64,000 nt of DNA from Dreissena polymorpha (Eukaryota; Mollusca; Bivalvia; Myida; Dreissenidae), in the NCBI RefSeq assembly GCF_020536995.1, contig NC_068361.1, positions 106,980,882 through 107,044,881 of the forward strand. Direction: 5' to 3'. Below the pieces are notes generated by a model. That model was not told where the DNA came from and searched no databases. It was given only the letters and a program-made list of their open reading frames with translations. Shown one piece after another: positions 14,101 to 26,100 of this stretch. Made by a program: the position numbers and the translations under genes. How positions within the stretch are numbered: position 1 is the first letter of the stretch; each line of letters starts with the position of its first letter.

Positions 14101-17100
14101 AAGATTGACCCAACTTATGACTTTTAAAATGTTAACAAGGTTTTACTTCAGCCATATAAGGAAACGCTCGAAACAATTTCGAACTTGTCCAAGATAGTAA
14201 CAGGACACGTGTTCTGGCCATGAAGATTTGACCACATATGTGGCCTCTAGAATGTTGACGAGGCACAACGGACGACGGACAAAAGGCATCACAAATGCAT
14301 TATGTGAGTGAATGATACGGATGGTTATCCATCAGCTTGGCAAGCATCATGATTTCAAAACTGACAGGTTCCACAATTTTACCATCCATGCTGAGGCCAA
14401 ATATTCGACAAGGTCACCATCTTCCAGCTTCTTTGTTTTCAGTGTACAGTACAGCTTTTCTAAAAGTCTAATATCTGCTTTACCTACAAATAATCTAAGT
14501 TGACTGTAAAAAATAATAAATACATGAAACAAAAAATATAGTTTACTATGCAAGTACATATTGTATTTAAATTTGCAATTAATCTTTTCAAAAGTCGTTT
14601 TAAGTTTAAATTTCATGTAATTGGCTTAACAGACATGCATCTGTAAACAGAATAGCAGCCCATAAATGAACAGTTTACATATGATTTCAACAGACATAAA
14701 CTCAAAGATGTTTTTTGCATGATTTGTTAGTTTAGATCAATATAATGTGACATGGGATGCAAGATTATTCTTTGAACAGGTCTACATTCAAAAGAACATC
14801 CACTTGAGAAATATAGTGAATAAGGATTAACCAACATACCATGTTCTGTTACTGGTATCTCTTGTACAATATGTACATCATCTGGCAGGCTGTAACTTGG
14901 TAAACGACCATGCATGTGACGCAAAACAACTTCCCTTGTGTTGTTATGGACACCATCTAGTAGCATAACAAAAACGACTATCTTTTGCCAACGTTTGATG
15001 TGAAGCACTTCGCAGGCCGTTATATTTTGGCAACTGAGGGCAACCTGAGTAAAACAAGAAACCGTCGGAGACGGGTGATGCTCCCCAAAGTGTTTTTTTG
15101 TCACAATATTACACTATATATTCAGATAAAAGGAAACGTCTTGAGGGCACAGTAGTTGGGGGGACAATAATTTTTTATATAACATTTCAAAGGGCCATAA
15201 CTCTGTAAAAAATCATCCCACCAGAACCCGCTGATAATATGCACATCTCCTCTTGGTAGTGAAGCTTCCCATACAGTTTCATTGAATTCCGGTCATTAGT
15301 TGCTGAAAAATAGCCCGGACAAGAATTGCACTATATGTACAGTTAATGGAAAATTTCAAAGGGCCATAACTCTGTGAAACATCATCCCACTTAAACCCGC
15401 TGATAATATGCACATCTCCTCTTGGTAGTGAAGCTTCCCATTAAGTTTCATTGAATTCCGGTCATTAGTTGCTGAGAAATAGCCCGGACAAGAATTGCAC
15501 TATATGTACAGTAAATGGACATTTTCAAAGGGCCATAACTCTGTGAAAAATCATCCGACCAGAACCCGCTGATAATATGCACATCTCCTCTTGGTAGTGA
15601 AGCTTCCCATAAAGTTTCATTGAATTCCGGTCATAAGTTGCTGAGAAATAGCCCGGACAAAAATTGTGCACGGGCGGGCACACGGACGGACGGACGGACA
15701 GACGAAGCGGTAACTATATGCTCCCCCCAAAATTTTTTGGGAGAGCATAAAAACAAAAAGTCATACTAATATTCGAATTTACACTTCTCAATGTTCAGCT
15801 TAAAACTCTTTATTTGTGAAACAGGACCTTTAAAACTATAACTTTTCATCCTTATATTATTTTTTTCTTTTTGAATTTATTGTTCTTATGCTTATGACAC
15901 TGTGCTGTTAACCAAAAGTCAAAACAATTTACAAATATTTTTGAATGAGTGCAAACTTATTTTACAGAGTAATAAACGACTTCCTGCACATTTAGGTCAA
16001 TACCATGAACAAAGTTCATCGAGGGTCATTTAATGATTCAGATACATTGTAAAATGTGTACTTATGTAATATGACAACTTATTTAAGACAAGGGCATACA
16101 ACTCTTGAAAAACGAATCACAGAGTAACCAACCTTACCATGTGGCAAACTTAGCTGATAACTTACGTTAAATAAAAGTTGCAAAGCAATTCCTTAGAAAT
16201 TGCTTAGTTTCATACATACAGACAATTACTAGAAACATGAACTAACACTGATTCTGATGGAGATGACAGTTTAAAAAATAGCTTGACTGTTAAAAAAATA
16301 CATTTTTTCCAGATATAAAAGGACTTAACAATAAAATGTTTAGGAATCTGGAAACCTAAAAAAATACATACCCGGTATACAAAAAATAATAAATACACAC
16401 GTTCTTTATCTCCAGTAAATTGATTCTGTGCCCATTTCTCTTCAGTTGACTGTCCTTTCGACCACAAAAATACCAGTTGTCTCCCTGAATTTCTACAAAA
16501 TCTCCAGTGTTAACTCCTCTGTTTGATACATCACTGAACTGGCTATGCGGATCTTCACCAATAACGCATTGCCTTCCATTACCACCTTAAATAAACATAA
16601 AATATTTGAAAATGACACTCCTACTAAATGTGATCATAAAATACATACATTATAAATTTAAACAAAATGTGTTTGTGAAACACTATGCCCCCCATATATT
16701 TGACCTTAAAGGATGACCTTGACCTTTCACCACTAAAAATGTGCAGCTCCATGAGATACACATGCATGCCATATATTAAGTTGCTATCTTCAATATTGCA
16801 AAAGTTATGGCAAATGTTAAAGTTTGACGCAAAGAAACCAACAAACAAACAGACAGGGCAAAAACAATATGTCCCCCAGTATAAACTGGGGGACATAAAA
16901 ATGAATATAAAAGTAAATAAAAAATAAAGCGAAATTTTAGCCTTATGATTTCTATGCAATCCAGCAATAATAATTATTGTTAAACTAATTAAACTAAAAA
17001 CTGTGTACATGACGTTTTTAAGTTTATAAACAGGCTACATTTTTTATCATGACGGTTGATGCTTAAACATATTTAACTTCAATTTTACCTATTGTATTTC

Positions 17101-20100
17101 ATCCAAATAAAATATTTGTTGCAATCATTTCATAAAATGTTAGTAATAAGAGTTATGTTAATAAAATTAAACAAGTTTGATAGTATTTGTAAACAGTGAA
17201 TGTACTAGCAAAGACAGGGACTATCCAAATTGAAGAAACTTACTTATGAAAACCTGCCCAAACATCTTTTCACCAGTCTCTTGGACACTTACAATCTCCA
17301 CCTCTGTGTTTGCTAGAGGTTTACCAAGTGGAATCTTGTTGTTTTCCCTTAAAAAGAAATAGTATGGAATTGAAAACATCTATGTGAGTTCATTATTATT
17401 GAAACTGATATTTTCACATCATGACTTCCGGAAAGGGCATCATGACTTCCGTAATGGGCACCATAACTTCTTCAGGCAGCATGATCTAAGGAACGCACAC
17501 CACGACACCCGGAGTGAATATCAGGATTGTCATAATGAAAATCGTGACTTCCGGTACGTTCGTCGACACGTCAATCATGAAAACAGTCGACACTGCACGA
17601 ACTGTGGACGTCAAAATCATGTTACACGTGACTGCAGACTACCCAAAAGACAATAGGTTACTGATGACAGACGTACTACATCGTTATATAGCACAAATAA
17701 ATTTGACATTCTTTCGTCGGTATGTAACCAATGTGACTCGCACAAATGTAAGTGTAGTTTAATTATTGCTAATGATGATACAAATCAACATAAACCACAT
17801 TGCTTAAGATTGAATAATGTTAAATGTAGCACAATAACTAATTTATACACTGATATATCATCCCTGGATAGTAACGTTCTTATGGAATCTCACATACAAT
17901 CTACTTTAAAATGTAACATAAATAATGATTATTATATTCCATTTACATATAAAGGTTTGCATATTATGCATTTGAATATCCAGCATTTATTGCCTAAATT
18001 GGATGAAATTCGTGTTTATTTACACGAAAATAGTTCTTTAGATATAGTAGGCTTTTGTGAAACATTTTTAAATGATAAAACGAAGATTAATACAATATCC
18101 ATTTCCGGTTACAGCATTGTAAGACGTGATAGGGCTATTTCTGCTGGAGGCGGTATAATAGTTTATATAAAAGATAGCATCTCTTTTGTACGTAGACATG
18201 ATTTAGAAAGTGACGATATTGAATCAAATTGGCTACAAATCAACATTGTAAAGTACAAACCTTATCTAATTAACTTTGTTTATCGCCAACCAAATAGCCC
18301 TCAATCTTGGATTGACTCATTTGAATTACAGATATATAAGGCAGACATGGAAGATTGTAATATGTATTCAACCGGGGATTTTAATTTTCACTGTTTAAGC
18401 CAAAACATATTTAACAATAACAAATGGGAAAAACTTATCACTGATTTTAATTTAAAACAACACGTGTCTTTTCCAACAAGGTTACGGAACGTTCATCATC
18501 AATATTAGACCATTTGTATTCAAAATATGACAACATTTCTGAGGTAATCATACCAAAAATAGGCATAAGTGACCATTACCCAGTAGTTTTTACATTAAGC
18601 GTCAAAGGTAAAATTGTTAAAACAGATGATCATAAAATTATTAAGTACAGATATTTTAAAAAATTTAATGAAATCAATTTTCAAAATGACTTAGCAAATG
18701 CTAATTTTGATATGGTTGAAACAATAGAGGACGCTAATGAGGCATTTGAAGTATTTTATACAATATTAAACTCAGTCCTTAATAAGAATGCCCCTATCAA
18801 ATATAAAAAAGTTAAGAGATTACAACAACCTGGTTGGTACAACGAAAACGTAAAACAAGCAAGGTCTTTAAGGGATAAATATAAACGTGAATCTAATTTG
18901 CCACAATATAAGTTGTGGCGTAATAAATGTAACAGTGCAATCAAAATGGCAAAAAAAGAATATTTTTCGAATGCGGTACAAAACAAAACAAGTGCGAAAT
19001 CGCTCTGGAAAACTATTAAATTAGCATCAAATGAACACACAGAATCCTCTATTTTGCCAAATGTGATAAGGAAGGATGATCAGATAATATCTGGTAAAAC
19101 AAATGTAGCTAATGCACTTAATGACCACTTTGTTGACATCTCGAAACTTATTAAAAAGACTAAATTTGCTGAACACGATTTCCACTCATTGAAAACATAT
19201 CTAGATGCTAAGCTAGAATCTAAGCATTTCTCTGTTCAGTTTATTACTACATCAGAAGTTAGTACTTTAATTAATCAACTTCATTCAAACAAATCTGCTG
19301 GGGCTGATGGTATAGGGCCCAGCATTATTAAACTTTGCAAAGAATTCATTATACAACCAATCACTGCTCTTATAAATAACTGTATATCACATGGAACCTT
19401 TCCCGACATGCTTAAAATTGCAAACGTAATACCTTTATACAAGGGTGGATCGGTAGAAGATCCCAATAATTATAGACCAATATCAATTTTACCTACTATA
19501 TCTAAAATATTTGAAAAGCATATAGCTAAACAATTGCATATATATCTAGAATGTACAGGTCTATTAAACAAAACTCAGTCGGGATTTCGCAAATATCATT
19601 CTTGTCAAACAGCATTGATTAATATAGTTGATTCATGGCTTAAACAAATTGACAATGCAAATCTGGTAGGTACAATTTTCTTGGATTTTAAAAAAGCATT
19701 TGATCTTGTGGACCATAGGGTTCTTTTACACAAATTAAAACTTTATCATTTTAATGATAGGTCATGTGACCTATTTTCTTCATATCTACGCAATCGATTT
19801 CAGTTTATCAAAGCAGAAAACACTACCTCTACTTGTAAAAGCATCATTGCTGGTGTTCCCCAAGGATCTATTTTAGGACCTCTTCTATTTCTTATTTACG
19901 TTAATGATCTTTCGCTAGATCTTACATGTGATTCTGCAATGTATGCTGATGATACAACATTGCACACTGTGGGAACAAATATTCAAACACTTCAAAATAA
20001 GCTACAAACAAATCTTTCAATTGTAAATGATTGGTGCCAAACTAATAACATGATTATTAATCCACTAAAAACTACTTGTATGGTATTAGGGTCAAAACGG

Positions 20101-23100
20101 AAAGCTCAAAATATAACAGATCTAAAACTTAAAATTTCAGATACGGTGATCAAAACAGTAAATTGTCAAAAACTTCTTGGCCTTTATATTGACAATACTC
20201 TATCTTGGAAACTACACATTAACAGCGTTTTTTCAAAAATGTCATCACGAATGTTTCTTTTGCAAAAAATAAAACCATATCTAACCCTTGAAATGCGTAA
20301 GCTTTTCTATAATGGTTATATCTCACCTATATCCGACTACGCATGCGTTACCTGGAGTTCAGCGGCCAAAACGGAAATTAATAGAATAGTCAAAATACAA
20401 AAGCGTTGTGGTGCACATATTTTAAATAAAAAGTACAACACTAATTCAAAAACACTATTTAAAGATCTAAAATGGTTGACTTTCGAACAGCGTAATCACT
20501 ATTTCACGTCAGTTATTGTATTTAAAGCATTTCACAATCAAACCCCAACATACATACGTGACCTTTTGACACCTTCACAAAATAATCACTATAACTTGCG
20601 ATCTTGCGAAAAGGGGGATTTAAAGCTAGTGCGAATACCCAAAACAAACTATTTTAAACAATCGTTTGAATTTTCTAGCAAAACAATTTGGAATTCGTTA
20701 CCCCAATATATACGTCAAACAAACAATTTAATTACATTTAAAAAAAATTAAAAGCTTATCTTTCTTCCACACTTTATGAAATAAACTGAACATGCTTCAT
20801 GTTGTTTTAGTAAATAACATTAGTTTAATGTTTAAATACTGTTCTTGCATAGATGGTTATTGTAGTTTTATGTCTGTCATTTGTTATAAAATTAGAAATA
20901 TATATCATTATATGTGCATGCATATATGATTCTTTATGTTTTGTTCTTATTGCTCAAGATGAAATATGATGTATTTGTTGTAAATTGTATCTTGTTAGAA
21001 GACCTTGTTGAAAATAAGAAATGTATTATATAAATTGCATATTATGTAATTTCATCTGATGTATTTCTTAACCAGTCTATCTTCTTTAAATAAAGATTTT
21101 ATTATTATTATTATTATATAAGAATAAAGCTGGGGTCACCGCCTTGGAACGGTCAATGCGAAGAATTGGGGGTTTAAACCGGTTATAGAGCGCTAAACCT
21201 CACACTTGGCCCAGCAAAATTCATTATACATTTACGTGTAAATAAAATTTAACCTCATAGAATTGTTACTCAAATTAAACAATAATAAAAGGGAATTAAA
21301 ACGCATTCAATTTAATTACCATTTAATTACTCTTAGTAGGAAAGATACCAGAGCAACAGAGTTACAACTTTTTGAGGAACGATGAAATTAAACTACGAAC
21401 AAGTATCAACTACATTCCTTCTTTATAGAAAAAGATTTTAGAATATAGCGTCATGAAGTTAATATTTTAGATCATCATCGCGCACATACAGGAAGAAGCA
21501 GCAATAATGGGTGTAAAAGATCCATATTGCATAGATTGGTTTTTTATGTGACTGCCAAAAAAAATCAAACAAGAAACGCCTGTAAGAGAGAAAATATAAT
21601 TAAAATTGAACGTTTTAAACTCAATGACCTATGCATGTAGATTAAAAAGGTTAAAGTATGAGGTATGAAGCATTATAAAAGCGATGACGTCACAAAAATC
21701 AATGTAGCCAGGAACAGAGAGAGAGAGATGTCACACTTCATACAAACCTTATATCTTCCTCTGTGACCACATAATACATTGCCCAGCACGACACCTCGGT
21801 GACACCATACAGGTTGACCAGCTGTGTTCTATTTTTAGAATCTCTATTTTTAGCCAGCCATTCAGTGCTGGGAAACTGCTCCCCACCCAAAGCCAATACT
21901 CTTAGACAGGAGTTGTGTCCAAGTAGAGCAAAAAGGTTCCCAGAATACAGCAATGATGGAGTCACCTTAAAACAATATTTACATCTAAATGATAACTGAT
22001 AGCATTCACTATAAATGCTTAAAATAATAAAGCCGACACCCACCTGTTTTCATGGAAATATTAAAATAATGTTGCAATTAACGTTTGAGTTCACCATAAG
22101 ATCAATTAAAAATTACGAAATGGTACCCCACTTCATGTTATTACTGAACAGTGCAACTTATCAGTGTCATAATGAGACTTATACATTACATCTACTGGGT
22201 AAAATCAGTGCTTGACGTATTGTATTATTATGTACAATCTTTTACAGCTGTCATACTCTATTGAAACATAGCTTTAGATCAACCAATTGGAGGAATGACT
22301 AATAAATTTATAAATGACAGATCATGTCCTTCATTACTGGAATTGCAAATAATATCACAAGAAGCTGATAAATTTAATGTATATCAATCATGTAAAAACT
22401 ATATTAACCTATTAATATTTTAAAAGTAATTTAAGGACATGCCTGAGGTTATGATTTTGAAGCATAATTGCATTTTAATCCAACCTGTTTTAATTTGTCA
22501 AAATCAACTCATCAATTCAAAAGGCAACTGCTTTCATATACAGACATTCTGAGTCAATGTAAGATGCCATTATGATGGTTGCAATCAAATCAGTTGCATT
22601 TTTTACATTAACATGAAGAAATATAGCGTCAAGAAATAGCTGTTAAAACCATAATTGAAACAAAAAGCACCTGAAAACAATGAATGTCATTTATACCTGC
22701 ATCACAGTGACTTTATTTCTGACGATGGTATCAAGAAGAAGGCTAGCATTCATTTTCTTGTCAGGGGAGACAACTAAGAGAGACGCTCCGCTACTCAAGG
22801 TCGTAAATATTTCAACTATCATTGGGTCAAAGGTCAAGGTTGTGGCACAAAGAACAAGGTCAGCTGGGGTCAAGTTAAAAATCTTTCTGAAAATATATCA
22901 ATCAATATTTCTGTTTTGCACTGCCTTTGCAGTACTCAAACAGTGTTTAACATGAATGAACATGGATGAAAGTGGTAATGTCTAGGAAACAAATAAAATG
23001 TATTGGACTGTTTTAAAATAATTGATATCCATTAAATAAATAAACCTTGGTGAACTTGTTTTTTTTTACAGTTTTTTTGACATTTTATCAATCATAAAAG

Positions 23101-26100
23101 TATGAAATTAGATTAAGGCTAGTGCTAAATATTTCAATTTTCCACGAAGAAAAAACAAACTCATGTCAGCTTAGTTTTATACATAAAAAATGCTGATTAA
23201 ATGATTTTATTTAATACATGCTTTTTCTGTCATATTTTGTTTTAACAAAATATTGCATCTTATTGTATAATGTTGTGTTCATCGTAAAAAATACATAGAA
23301 GCGGTTAATAGTGCTCAAGCTCAGATATGAAATGTTTTTCAAAAATCTAAACATCACACTATTGATTCATTTTAAATTCACTGGGTACAAATTTTGCACA
23401 CATGCTCCGGGAATTAGCTATGTGAATGCGGGTTTATGATTTGACATGAGAAAATGGCAAACAGTTGAATAGATTTAAATATTCACAATGGCCACACATT
23501 TTTCAATTGAATGTTGTAAAAATTAGACCTACATACAAATTAATGAATGTAAATTAATAATTATCTTACCTTAAATGTAGAATATTTGGCACTATACAGG
23601 AATGAGGGACCTGAATTACTTTTGGACGGCCAGTGGTGCCTGACGTAGTTATACAATATGCCAAACCACAATCATAGAACTTCCTCTCTCTTTCCTTTAT
23701 CACGAAAACACTAAGGTCATGGAGGTCATTATCATGGACAGTATGCTGTTCAAATACCATTTCTTTCTGCGCCAGTGCTTCTGCGACATTCTGTAAAACA
23801 AAATATAAATTGTGCCTTGCTCTGAAAAAAACTGTGTTTTATGCATGTTTATAAAGCATCCTCCCAGATAAGCCTGTGCATTATAAAGCATCCTCCCAGA
23901 TAAGCCTGTGCATTATAAAGCATCCTCCCAGATAAGCCTGTGCATTATAAAGCATCCTCCCAGATAAGCCTGTGCATTATAAAGCATCCTCCCAGATAAG
24001 CCTGTGCATTATAAAGCATCCTCTCAGATAAGCCTGTGCATTATAAAGCATCCTCCCAGATAAGCCTGTGCATTATAAAGCATCCTCCCAGATAAGCCTG
24101 TGCATTATAAAGCTGTGCATTATAAAGCATCCTCCCAGATAAGCCTGTGCATTATAAAGCATCCTCCCAGATAAGCCTGTGCATTATAAAGCATCCTCCC
24201 AGATAAGCCTGTGCATTATAAAGCATCCTCCCAGATAAGCCTGTGCATTATTAAGCATCCTCCCAGATAAGCCTGTGCATTATAAAGCATCCTCCCAGAT
24301 AAGCCTGTGCAGTCTGCTCAGCAGTCTAATCTGGGACGACACTTTATGCACATGCATTAAACTTCTATTTTCCTAAAGCAAGGTTTATATATTTATTAAA
24401 GTGTATTTATCTTATCTTCAGTGAGACAGAAAAACACACATAGCATAATACATTATTATGAACTGTAAAAAACAACACATTCTCTAGACTAATATGCTTT
24501 GTTTTGCATGTCATGGGTAACAATTGACCCTGATGTTTTTGTGGTATTTGGGTTACATATACAAATATCAAAGTTCACAACTTTGGATTGCATCACATTT
24601 TTAAATGTGGAAAAGATATATAACACAAGTTTTTAATATTTCTTTTTGTATCAAATAAGCTCATAATCATAAAGAAAGTGCAGAACATTAACCAGTAAAT
24701 AACGTTTTCAAAACCTTTAATTTTGCTTTAAGCTTATATGTTTAAACTTAAAACAATAAAGAATAATTCAAGGCTAATGTCATATTAACATGTAACTCCA
24801 GAACAAGACCACTTTATTCCAAACCTTCTCAAAATCTTGATGAACGATAACCACCCTTGATCCCAGCTGACTCGTGATTTCTGTAGAAAAGCAGCAGCTC
24901 TTGGCATCAAAGTTGTAAAATGCCATCCCCATTTTCAGAATACTGAAACACATAATGTATAGGAAATTCTCACTTGACACTTACAGATCTTCCTTTTTTT
25001 TTAAGTACAAAATAAGCTTGTACAAATTATTCTAATCAATTCAGAAACAATCCAGAATCTGAGCACACCATAGCAAAATATCAGGGCTTGCGCAGCCATT
25101 TAAAAAATTAGCAATTTTAATCTTTATTTAATTGCAGCTTTTTCTTTCTTAACCCTCATTAAACCGCCATAATGAAAATAATTACTATGTTTTAAAGTAA
25201 TTTTGCCATTTCAAGCCAAGGGGTTCCCTGAATATATTTTTCATTTAAATTACACAACAATTTTATCATGTGAGAATAAACATAAAAATTGCATAGTCAT
25301 TACAAAATTCTATTGTAAATGTTTCAACTCTGTCGTTCTGATGCATTGCTATTTAAAACTTGGGATTACTATGCTGTGGTAGAATGCAGCCAATACATCT
25401 GAACTACAGTGTTTAGTTTTGACCACTCAACAATAATAAATCAAGAATTTATTCTTAAATACACATAAAGATAGATGTAATATGGAAAATACATTTCTGA
25501 ATGAAATTCAATAACTGAAAAATGCCATAACAAGAATTGATATTTCACAAGACTGTCAACATAATTTTACACAGTAATTCTTTAGTCTTGCTATCAAGGA
25601 AAATAATTCAAACTGGTGCAAGTGAGAATAATAAATATGTTTATGTACTTGTCATATGTCATAAGTAACAAAGTTCTTAGCAATAATACATATTAAATTA
25701 AATTTGCAAAACATGTTCTTAAAATGTTAAAATTATGTTTCACTTTCATGTATGAAAGATTATGGTAATGTAGGAGGCTAATTTGCAAATATATGCAGTC
25801 CACTCTTAAACAAACCTGGGTTATTGATAATGATGCTCATATATTGTGCAAGATTGACCCAATTACTAAAGACATTTTAGGGGATCTCTCACACATAATT
25901 TTTGTAAACTATTCATTTAATAAACTATTCTACACCATAACCAAATCAGAAACTGCTGAAATTTGCACAAATACTTTTTTAAACTATCAGTTTACTAAAT
26001 GTACTATACTTGTACCCAATCAGAACTGCAGGCATTCGTTCATCCACTTTCAGGCACAATGAAACCACCTCCCCTTTGATCACAAATGGAGACAACTCAT

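Larger units (their letters stand above)
17390..21118 (+). mobile_element. LINE (non-LTR retrotransposon, CR1/L2/jockey-like group), 5'-truncated
   Basis: About 3.7 kb lies antisense in AASDH intron 7. It holds the end of ORF1 with a CCHC zinc knuckle, then ORF2 with an apurinic-type endonuclease and reverse transcriptase. It ends with AATAAAG and an (ATT)n tail near 21,118, as expected when short 3' microsatellites replace poly(A). The 5' end is approximate because ORF1 begins mid-sequence; the flank there (TTCATTATTATTG) resembles the tail, and a target-site duplication is possible but not clear. ORF2 has one frame break near 18,490 and an A-run indel near 20,745 that cuts the last dozen or so residues. 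The copy is therefore young but probably inactive. Confidence 0.9.

Noticed and set aside
23856-24315. CRISPR-like array
   Set aside because: Units are contiguous without unique spacers, and the DNA is animal nuclear.
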